Shown here: positions 54,204-61,561 of the stretch, in pieces
Numbering within the stretch: position 1 is the first letter of the stretch
Layout of the letters: the number at the start of each line of letters is the position of its first letter
The notes under the pieces: model-generated
The model's input: only the letters and a program-made list of their open reading frames with translations
Told to the model about the DNA's origin: nothing
Databases searched by the model: none
Program-made: the position numbers and the translations under genes
Source of the DNA: Leptospiraceae bacterium
GTDB taxonomy: Bacteria; Spirochaetota; Leptospiria; Leptospirales; Leptospiraceae
NCBI GenBank assembly: GCA_017996175.1
Contig: JAGOHK010000001.1
Location: 1 to 64,000, forward strand
Length of the DNA stretch: 64,000 bases
Direction of reading: 5' to 3'

Positions 54204-54902
54204 TTATTTCACTTCTTCCTCTATAATCAGAAAGTCGTCGTCGTCATCTGAATCAAACACATTGATTGAATCATCGTCTGTTTCATCAATGATAATATCA
54301 TCCGAGTCATCAATTAGAGGAGTATCATTTGCAGGTTCTGGAGTTTTTACAGGAACTTCTAATTTTACTTCTGCAACAGGTTCTTCTTTAACTGGAGTAG
54401 GAGGGGTCGACTCTGTAATATCATCCTCATCGTCGTCGAGTAGTATGATTTCATCGTTATCCTCTTCAAATTCAGAAGGATCGGAATCCTCTACTCTAGT
54501 AACTGGCGGAGTAACTGCTGGCTCTTCTTTTGGAGTTGAACTAGCAGATTGCACTACATGGGAAGCAGAAGAGGAAGAGGTCGAAGTTGAGGATTTTGAA
54601 TCTATATTCTTGTAAGAAGATAGATTATCCAAACGATTCATCATGTCATGAATCTTATTGTCTAGTTTCTTTTCCTTCGACTTGTATTCGTCTAATTCTT
54701 TTAGGGATTGTGCTAGCTGTTCACGAAGAGAAGCGATTTCTCGCTCTTTTTCTTCCATGGCTAGCTTCATCTGATCATTTTCAGCTCGAAGAGTCTCGTT
54801 ATCAGACTCTAATCTATTGTTTTCAGCTCTTAAGTCAGAAATGAGCTCAAGTGCTTTCATTATTTTTGTTTCTAGTTCTTCGATTGTTTCGAGTGAAATC
54901 AT
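54204..54902 (-). CDS. ZapB-like coiled-coil protein with acidic tail
   Basis: A 232-residue protein. Residues 1-95 form a heptad-patterned coiled coil (LETIEELETKIMKALELISD, LRAENNRLESDNETLRAEN) like ZapB. Residues 100-232 are a disordered Ser/Thr, Pro and then Asp/Glu-rich tail (DDDEDDI, DSDDDDDFLIIEEEVK). The tail is unusual for ZapB. Its place before zapA supports a cell-division role. The family assignment rests on the coiled coil only. The low-complexity codons give false open frames on the other strand. Confidence 0.65.
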   Translation of the reverse strand: MISLETIEELETKIMKALELISDLRAENNRLESDNETLRAENDQMKLAMEEKEREIASLREQLAQSLKELDEYKSKEKKLDNKIHDMMNRLDNLSSYKNIDSKSSTSTSSSSASHVVQSASSTPKEEPAVTPPVTRVEDSDPSEFEEDNDEIILLDDDEDDITESTPPTPVKEEPVAEVKLEVPVKTPEPANDTPLIDDSDDIIIDETDDDSINVFDSDDDDDFLIIEEEVK

Positions 54903-54974
54903 ACGGAATCTCCTAAAATAGTTTCGGTCATATCATACTAAAAAGAAAGACTTGCAACCAGAAAAAAAATAAAA

Positions 54975-55328
54975 TTAAGCAGCAAGCTTTGTTTTTTCTA
55001 CAATCGCCGCAAAAACTTCTTTATCGTTGTAAGCAATATCAGCTAAAGTCTTTCTGTTCATGTCAATTCCCAATTTCTTCAGAGAACTCATGAATTTAGA
55101 ATAAGAAACGCCGTTTTCGCGGGCAGCTGCATTAATTCTAGTAATCCATAAAGAACGAAAATCTCTCTTCTTAGCTCTTCTATCTCTGTACGCCCACTGA
55201 CCAGCTTTCATTACTGCACTTTTTGCAGTTCTATAAAGTTTGGATCTACCAGCACGAAATCCTTTCGCAGCTTTTAATACTTTTACTCTTCGGTTTTTGT
55301 GAATTGTTCCGTTTTTAACTCTAGCCAT
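54975..55328 (-). CDS. rplT: Ribosomal protein bL20
   Basis: A 117-residue 23S rRNA-binding protein: [20 protein letters not shown], then [20 protein letters not shown]. Standard length. Part of infC-rpmI-rplT, where L20 often represses the unit by binding the leader. Its start overlaps the rpmI stop by 1 base. Confidence 0.98.
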   Translation of the reverse strand: MARVKNGTIHKNRRVKVLKAAKGFRAGRSKLYRTAKSAVMKAGQWAYRDRRAKKRDFRSLWITRINAAARENGVSYSKFMSSLKKLGIDMNRKTLADIAYNDKEVFAAIVEKTKLAA

Positions 55329-55531
55329 TATTTTCCTCCATAAGGTAACAACTTAATTACTCTGCCCATATCGGACTCATGCATTACAGTCGTTCCACCT
55401 AGGTTACGTTTTCTTTTAGGAGATTTTCCCGAAAGTTTATGCCTAGCATAGCTGCTAGCTCTTTTGATTTTTCCATTTTTTGTAAATTTGAACCGCTTTG
55501 CAGCAGATCTATTTGTTTTCATCTTTGGCAT
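55328..55531 (-). CDS. rpmI: Ribosomal protein bL35
   Basis: A 67-residue basic protein: [20 protein letters not shown] and [14 protein letters not shown] are characteristic. Lies between infC and rplT as in most bacteria. Confidence 0.98.
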   Translation of the reverse strand: MPKMKTNRSAAKRFKFTKNGKIKRASSYARHKLSGKSPKRKRNLGGTTVMHESDMGRVIKLLPYGGK

Positions 55532-55555
55532 TTGATTATCCTAACTAAAATATTC

Positions 55556-56092
55556 CTATGATTTTGGGTTAATTAAAACCACTATTTGTTTACCGTCATG
55601 AATAGGTGATTTTTCCGGAGTTCCGTGTTCTTTTAAATCTTCTATCATCTTTACGATAACATTCATACCTAATTCAGCATGAGCTAATTCACGTCCTTTA
55701 AAACGAAGCGTAACCTTGACTTTATCACCTTTTGTTAAGAATTCAAGGGCTTGTCTCTTCTTGATTTCGTAGTCATGAATACCAATACGAGGTCTTAATT
55801 TTACTTCTTTGATGGTGATTACATGCTGCTTTTTCTTAGCTTCTCTACTCTTTTTTAAAAGCTCAAAACGAAACTTACCATAGTCAATAATCTTAACAAC
55901 AGGAACATCTTGACCGACAGAAACTTCTACGAGATCTAAATTTTCCTCAGCAGCTTTTTTTAGGGCACTTTCAAGAGTAACTACTTCCGATCCTGTATCA
56001 CTAACTAGTCTAACATTGGGACCTGAAATCTGTTCGTTGATTCTAGGAGCATTGATTTTATCGTTCGTTCTAATATTTGGCTTTTTATGCAT
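55556..56092 (-). CDS. infC: Translation initiation factor IF-3
   Basis: A 178-residue factor that checks start-codon pairing on the 30S subunit. N-domain with [11 protein letters not shown] (about 8-18), linker [21 protein letters not shown]-domain [20 protein letters not shown] and [13 protein letters not shown]. The start here is ATG (after GGAGAATGA); many infC genes use AUU/AUC for self-control, so control here may differ. Confidence 0.97.
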   Translation of the reverse strand: MHKKPNIRTNDKINAPRINEQISGPNVRLVSDTGSEVVTLESALKKAAEENLDLVEVSVGQDVPVVKIIDYGKFRFELLKKSREAKKKQHVITIKEVKLRPRIGIHDYEIKKRQALEFLTKGDKVKVTLRFKGRELAHAELGMNVIVKMIEDLKEHGTPEKSPIHDGKQIVVLINPKS

Positions 56093-56678
56093 TCATTCTC
56101 CGGACTAGTTTAACATCATTTTAAGGTAAGGAACAAATTCAAGAAATTTTTTGTCTTGTACTATATTTTGCAGAGAAAACAAAGGAGAAAACTCCTAAAA
56201 GAAGAAAAGCCAGCATTTTATTGGTTAATCCTGTGCCTGAATTAGAATGATTTAATCCAAGCGGATAATACATTTAGGATAAAGCCCGATCTAGAAAAGA
56301 AAATATCTAAGACTATTCCAAAAAAAACGTTGGTTGTCATACGATAGAGTTGGTGTGTATTTGTAGAAACTTTTAAAATCTCCCTACCCCGATACGTTAG
56401 CGATTGTAGTGGAAATGCTTCTTAGCATTGGAGCATTATGTTGCCCACCCATAGAGAGCAACATTGAGTTTGAGCGCGGCGGTGGTTCGACTCCGCTCGC
56501 TAGAGCTACCAACCGCGACCTTGTCCGGTCACTGAGCGGAGTCGAAGTGCCGCAACGCCCAGAAATCCCAAAACAAACGCCGTAAATTAGACAACCTGTA
56601 CTAAAAAAGGCTTTTCTCGAAGACGCCTTTCAAGATTAAGTTCAATTAAAGTCAAAATATTATATTTAAGAGGCGTTT
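56093..56678. other. 586-bp gap between infC and etfB
   Basis: Left third is AT-rich and should hold the infC promoter. From about 56380 to 56585 lies a GC-rich patch unlike its surroundings, with several small hairpins (AATGCT/AGCATT at about 56413, ATGTTGC/GCAACAT at 56438-56464) and the palindrome at 56486-56546. No coding region. The final 90 bases carry the etfB leader with AGAGG before the ATG. Confidence 0.5.
56486..56546. repeat. GC-rich palindromic element
   Basis: TTCGACTCCGCTC (56486-56498) and GAGCGGAGTCGAA (56534-56546) pair perfectly over 13 bp; GCGG and CCGC just outside add more pairing. The inner sequence contains a second small hairpin (GACC/GGTC). Its GC content stands out. 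It looks like an acquired or dispersed palindromic element, not a gene. Confidence 0.75.
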
Positions 56679-57444
<766 letters not shown>

Positions 57445-57450
57445 CCAGAT

Positions 57451-58410
57451 ATGTCAAATGTATTCGTAGTTGGTGAAATCAAAGACGGTGAATTAAAAAA
57501 AATCTCTAGAGAGTTAACTTCCGCAGCGCGCAAAATCGCGGATACCCTCGGAGGACAAGTAGAAGTATTATTAATCGGTGCCGGTGCAGAAAAATTTGCT
57601 GGCGACCTCGGTGCTGTTGGGGCTGACAAGGTGTTAACCGCAAACGTCGGTGACTTCAACGCAGAAGCTTACGCAAACGTAATCGCTGAAACTGTAAAAG
57701 CAAAAAAACCTACTGTAGTTCTAATGCCACATACTGGTTATGGAAAAGACTACTCTCCAAGAGTAGCTGTTAAAATCGGTGCTGGAATCGTAGCTGACGT
57801 TGTTGGTCTTTCGGTTGACGGTGGAAAAGTAGTAGCTAAAAAACCAATCTATTCTGGTAAAGCTTACGCAAACATCAAAGTAACCACTGACATCCAAGCG
57901 TTCACAGTTCGTCCAAACTCGCAAGAGCTTGGAACTAAATCTGCTGCTGGTGCAGTAGAAGCTGTAAGCGCTGGAGCAGGTGACGTGAAAGTAAAAATCA
58001 CTGGAACTGAATTATCCGGCGGAAGCAAAATTCAACTCACTGAAGCTTCTATCATCGTATCCGGTGGTCGTGGTATGAAAGGTCCTGAGAACTTCCCAAT
58101 GTTGCAATCTCTAGCTGACTTGTTAGGTGCTGCTCTCGGTGCGTCACGCGCTGCCGTTGACTCTGGTTGGATTTCTCATAGCCACCAAGTTGGTCAAACA
58201 GGTAAAACTGTATCGCCTAATTGCTATATTGCGTGCGGTATTTCTGGATCTATTCAGCACATGGCTGGTATGGGTTCTTCTAAATACATCGTCGCAGTCA
58301 ACAAAGACCCAGAAGCTCCTATCTTCAAAGTAGCGACTTACGGTGTAGTTGCTGACTTGTTTGAAGTTGTACCCGCATTAACCGCTGAGTTTAAGAAAGT
58401 TTTAGGTTAA
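57451..58410 (+). CDS. etfA: Electron transfer flavoprotein alpha subunit
   Basis: A 319-residue FAD-binding subunit. The C-terminal FAD motif is intact: SGGRGMKGPENFPMLQSLAD, ALGASRAAVDSGW, QVGQTGKTVSPNCYIACGIS and IQHMAGMGSSKYIVAVNKDP. It passes electrons onward to ETF-quinone oxidoreductase. The codon pattern is more GC-rich than in the unknown genes, as expected for a highly expressed gene. Confidence 0.97.
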   Translation: MSNVFVVGEIKDGELKKISRELTSAARKIADTLGGQVEVLLIGAGAEKFAGDLGAVGADKVLTANVGDFNAEAYANVIAETVKAKKPTVVLMPHTGYGKDYSPRVAVKIGAGIVADVVGLSVDGGKVVAKKPIYSGKAYANIKVTTDIQAFTVRPNSQELGTKSAAGAVEAVSAGAGDVKVKITGTELSGGSKIQLTEASIIVSGGRGMKGPENFPMLQSLADLLGAALGASRAAVDSGWISHSHQVGQTGKTVSPNCYIACGISGSIQHMAGMGSSKYIVAVNKDPEAPIFKVATYGVVADLFEVVPALTAEFKKVLG

Positions 58411-58423
58411 GCGTAAACCACTA

Positions 58424-58516
58424 GACCTCTCCCCGGCTTCCAGCCCGCCCCTCTCCTAAAGGAAAGGGGCTTCGTTATAGAAAATATCTCAGGAAACAGA
58501 AAGTCAGGGAGAGGTC
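58424..58516. repeat. Nested palindromic element after etfA
   Basis: Outer arms GACCTCTCCC (58424-58433) and GGGAGAGGTC (58507-58516) match perfectly. Within them GCCCCTCTCC (58447-58456) and GGAAAGGGGC (58461-58470) pair with one mismatch around TAAA. The inner hairpin may stop etfA transcription. The nested, GC-rich design and the CCCCTCTCCTAAAGG core recall dispersed elements I have seen in other bacterial genomes. Confidence 0.75.
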
Positions 58517-58548
58517 GTAAATCTAACTTAAAGCCTTAGAATGACAAA

Positions 58549-58893
58549 ATGAAATTTTTTATTCTACTTACTCTTGTATTTGTAAATTGCTTTCCACATA
58601 GTCTCTTCATTGAAAATTCTAGAGCAAAAGAAAAGACATTACGGAATCCATGTCCAAATCTCGGAAGAGTGCAGGATAAAAAAATAGTTGATGATGCGAG
58701 CTTTAATGACTATACCTACATTGAATTATCTAATCACGAAATTATTTATATAGAAAGAAAGTATGTTGATTCGGTTGATAAAATAGATAATACAAAAACT
58801 CTTTCACAATATTTGGAATATTACAGACAAATATGTAAAATCGAAAAACCACCTTTTTACGAGGATATTTCAATTATAAAAAACAAACTTTGA
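58549..58893 (+). CDS. Small putative lipoprotein
   Basis: A 114-residue protein with a signal segment and possible lipobox LVFVNC (Cys14). The rest is charged with two further cysteines (about 35 and 96). No family recognised. Stands alone. Confidence 0.55.
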   Translation: MKFFILLTLVFVNCFPHSLFIENSRAKEKTLRNPCPNLGRVQDKKIVDDASFNDYTYIELSNHEIIYIERKYVDSVDKIDNTKTLSQYLEYYRQICKIEKPPFYEDISIIKNKL

Positions 58894-59098
58894 TTTGTGT
58901 AATCTGTTATAAGATTGTCGAGAAGACAGATAATGATACAAGTTTCTTCTAGAATCTTTATTGTATTTATTACAACAAGTCGGATATCACTAGAATTTAT
59001 TTTCAGCAACGCGATCGGTTACAACTTTTTCCAATAAAATTCTAATCAACTACATAAAATTAATTTACATTACAGATTAATAGTATTTTTATGCATGA

Positions 59099-59305
59099 AT
59101 GTCCTTTCTAAAAAAACTGTATGTAACCTATGTTAAGACTAATCCTGAAACAGGGACAAAATACAGTGGATTATCCGGAGGAGCGGATGATGGAACTTAT
59201 TCTCCAGAAGAATTGAGTCGAGAAATTTATATGGAAGCGGCTAAAAAATTATTCGGAATTCTATCCATATTTTTCTTGCTATTTACTCTTTATCATTTAC
59301 TCTAA
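59099..59305 (+). CDS. Small membrane protein
   Basis: A 68-residue protein: a polar N-terminal half (VKTNPETGTKYSGLSGG...) and one C-terminal membrane helix (about 49-67). Resembles a tail-anchored protein. No family recognised. The ATG follows a run of T and lacks a clear ribosome site, and the 205 bases upstream show nothing. Confidence 0.5.
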   Translation: MSFLKKLYVTYVKTNPETGTKYSGLSGGADDGTYSPEELSREIYMEAAKKLFGILSIFFLLFTLYHLL

Positions 59306-59408
59306 GCCTGTGGAAGCCGTGAAAAGACAAAAAAGAACAGTGGGAGCGATCGTAAAGATACCTTTACAAAAAGGGTATCATACTTAGGGTAGAATTCTTA
59401 AATCAGGA

Positions 59409-59810
59409 ATGGCTTTCTATGATTTAAAAAGTAAGAAAGAGGATGAACTACAATTTATTGTTTCTCACCCAATCTTGTTTGTTACTGGCGTTAGTCATTC
59501 TGCTGTTACAAAAGGACTTTGGCGTAAAGTGGGTGTTCTTCCCTTAGAAGAAAATTTGATGAAATTTTTCCCTCAATACATCCAAGACCCTATTAATCAA
59601 AATCATTTCAGAATTCTTCTTGGTAATGGAATTGAAAAAGAAGCGACACTCGAAGAATGTATTGGCTTAGAACGATTTGCCTCTTGGACAGCGAATGGAA
59701 TCGAAAAAAGACTCAATGATTATTTCTTCGGAACAAATAGTTTTGGTGAAAAAACGATTCCTTTTCCAGAAAGAACAAATATTCTTTTTACAAAACAAAA
59801 AACAGCTTAA
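59409..59810 (+). CDS. Conserved-looking hypothetical protein
   Basis: A 133-residue soluble protein. The sequence is well-formed (FIVSHPILFVTGVSHSAVTK, RFASWTANGIEKRLNDYFFG) but I do not recognise it. No signal or membrane segment. It converges on the TPR-like gene with a 6-base gap. Confidence 0.55.
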   Translation: MAFYDLKSKKEDELQFIVSHPILFVTGVSHSAVTKGLWRKVGVLPLEENLMKFFPQYIQDPINQNHFRILLGNGIEKEATLEECIGLERFASWTANGIEKRLNDYFFGTNSFGEKTIPFPERTNILFTKQKTA

Positions 59811-59816
59811 AATCAA

Positions 59817-60278
59817 CTAACGCAAACTCTCATTTTCCACAAGTAATACTTTTAGTTTTTCTTCCCTTAAAATCAAACTAGTATAATCCGTAATAAACTG
59901 ATTCGCATCAAAATAAGTCGATGACTCTAAATTGATTTTCATAAATCCTTCTACTAGTTCTGAAAGTTTTGATTTAATAACTTCTAGTGTTTCACTAAAT
60001 TGTTTGTCAGCTTCTTTCGATTGGTCAAGAACGTTAAAATAAAACCAACCTAATTCCATTTTAGCTTCAATATTATTGGAATCCAATTCTATTACTTTCT
60101 TAAATGAATATTCTGCTTCGTTTAAATCAAATTTTAGATTTTCGGAAAGTTGAATACAAATTCCTTTTAATAGAAAAATTTCTGAGGTTCTAAAATTTTC
60201 TGGTATTTGTTCGATTAATTCTAGAGCTTCATCGAAGTTTTTTATTCGCATACTTTCTTTAATTTGTAGAATAATCAT
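59817..60278 (-). CDS. TPR-like protein
   Basis: A 153-residue all-helical protein with TPR-type spacing (MRIKNFDEALELIEQIPENF, EAEYSFKKVIELDSNNIEAK, MELGWFYFNVLDQSKEADKQ). It probably binds other proteins. AAAAGGAGC precedes the start. A coding remnant lies directly upstream on the same strand. Confidence 0.65.
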   Translation of the reverse strand: MIILQIKESMRIKNFDEALELIEQIPENFRTSEIFLLKGICIQLSENLKFDLNEAEYSFKKVIELDSNNIEAKMELGWFYFNVLDQSKEADKQFSETLEVIKSKLSELVEGFMKINLESSTYFDANQFITDYTSLILREEKLKVLLVENESLR

Positions 60279-60291
60279 TCGAAGCTCCTTT

Positions 60292-60420
60292 TTAAAATTT
60301 TTCCTTTAGTCTCTTTTGCTGCTCGACTAGTTTCTTTAATTTTTTAGCCTTTTGTGAAATTTCACCATTGCCGCGAGAAAGTTCAATGATTTCTTCATTT
60401 AAAGACTTGTAAAATAAATT
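60292..60420 (-). pseudogene. Possible coding remnant upstream of the TPR gene
   Basis: A 42-codon open stretch with protein-like composition (SLNEEIIELSRGNGEISQKA, then KKLKKLVEQQKRLKEKF) that ends 13 bases before the TPR gene start. It has no ATG, GTG or TTG and is closed upstream by TAG; the frame before that TAG (SAYEEVVLE) also looks coding. It may be the C-terminus of a broken helical protein. Weak. Confidence 0.3.
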
Positions 60421-60451
60421 CTATTCCAAGACTACTTCTTCGTAGGCGCTT

Positions 60452-60565
60452 ATGAAAAAGAAATGTCCTAAATGCGGAAGCACTGAATTAAGAGAGAGCA
60501 AAGATACGCAATCCGGATTGGAAATACGGGAATCTTATTGTTATCGAAAAAGGGTTTGGGAATAA
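60452..60565 (+). CDS. Tiny zinc-ribbon-like ORF
   Basis: A 37-residue frame starting MKKKCPKCGSTELRES with one CPKC knuckle and a later single Cys, where a second CxxC would be needed. It could be a truncated zinc ribbon or a chance frame. A weak AGG lies 7 bases upstream. Confidence 0.35.
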   Translation: MKKKCPKCGSTELRESKDTQSGLEIRESYCYRKRVWE

Positions 60566-60594
60566 TAATGTTTATCCGTATGGAGAGAGCTAGT

Positions 60595-61350
60595 TTAAAA
60601 TCTAAACTCAAGCTTGATAGACATTTGATCTGTGTAAGCGGAAGCCCGAAGAGATAAATTATCTTTCGGGTGAAAGATTACTACATCGAACAAGTTAAGT
60701 AGATAAACTCCAGCAAGTACTCCTGCAGCAATTTCGGCACGATGAAGAGCTCTATCCATTTGCGCTTTCTGTGATTGCATTTCAATTCGAGCAAGATATT
60801 GAGCGTTTGAGTCTTGAAAAGCAAGGGCGAAAAAATAGTTATTGCTTCTAAAATCATAATCTCGATTTTCAGATTTGAATTCTTTGTATTGATGCGCAGC
60901 AAAACCAATTCCTCCTAAAAAAAATAAGAAATAGGCGGTTCCTGCAATTTGGCGGTTTTGGTACATTTGCCCCCAGCCCGGGAGAGCTGTGGATCGAAGA
61001 AATGCTTTACCTCTAGTAATGCTTTTTCGACCTCCGATTGGATCTGCGACAGGTGATCCAGGTGATACATTTACTAATTCCGGTCCCCCTGATTCTTTGA
61101 GTATTTGATTGATTTCGGCTTGGGTTAAATCTTTATACGAGACTTTTAAAATCTCTTTCTTTGAGAAAACTTCTTGCTCAGCGCCTTCTTTCTCTTCAAA
61201 AACTAGGGATAATTTGTCTTGACTGACAATTCGACCCTTCTTCACATTTCCATTTCGTAAAATGATAGTTTCCGAAAATAAAGTTTGGCAAAACAATAAA
61301 AAAACGGCAAAAAAGAGAGTTCTTTTAGAAAAAAAATAATTTCGAATCAT
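60595..61350 (-). CDS. DUF5683-like envelope protein
   Basis: A 251-residue exported protein (signal peptide about 1-26). Residues 27-85 have an SH3/LSM-like beta pattern (IILRNGNVKKGRIVSQDKLS). Residues 112-145 carry the DUF5683 hallmark ALPGWGQMYQNRQIAGTAYF. A membrane or strand pair follows (LLNLFDVVIFHP). Function unknown. The gene is divergent from the helicase. Confidence 0.7.
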   Translation of the reverse strand: MIRNYFFSKRTLFFAVFLLFCQTLFSETIILRNGNVKKGRIVSQDKLSLVFEEKEGAEQEVFSKKEILKVSYKDLTQAEINQILKESGGPELVNVSPGSPVADPIGGRKSITRGKAFLRSTALPGWGQMYQNRQIAGTAYFLFFLGGIGFAAHQYKEFKSENRDYDFRSNNYFFALAFQDSNAQYLARIEMQSQKAQMDRALHRAEIAAGVLAGVYLLNLFDVVIFHPKDNLSLRASAYTDQMSIKLEFRF

Positions 61351-61510
61351 AGCTCATCCATACCAAGATTTAGTCCGCTATTCTTACCAGTTAGTAGAAA
61401 TCTGTCAATGAATATTCAGACGCACTTTTTCTGATTTTATTCATAATTTGGTTCAAATCCATATTATTTTTATAGTTTTTTATCGGTAGTAATCTTTTAA
61501 TACAATATTG

Positions 61511-61539
61511 TTGACCAAAAATCCTTGACCTAGTATATG
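61511..61539 (+). promoter_or_regulatory. Promoter of the helicase gene
   Basis: TTGACC (61511-61516), 17-base spacer, TATATG (61534-61539), followed within about 22 bases by the ATG at 61562. Good sigma-70 match. A second TTGACC sits inside the spacer at 61525, so two near-identical -35 words occur 14 bases apart. Confidence 0.6.
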
Positions 61540-61561
61540 ATTAGCAAAATTCTATGTAGAT

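Noticed and set aside
54112-54615. Ser-rich open frame opposite the acidic-tail gene
   Set aside because: Arises from GAT/GAA repeats of the acidic tail read backwards as Ser/Ile codons.
56481-56500. TTCGACT within GGTGG...CCGCT, like a tRNA T-arm
   Set aside because: No acceptor, D-arm or anticodon arm can be built around it; the same bases are part of a perfect 13-bp palindrome.
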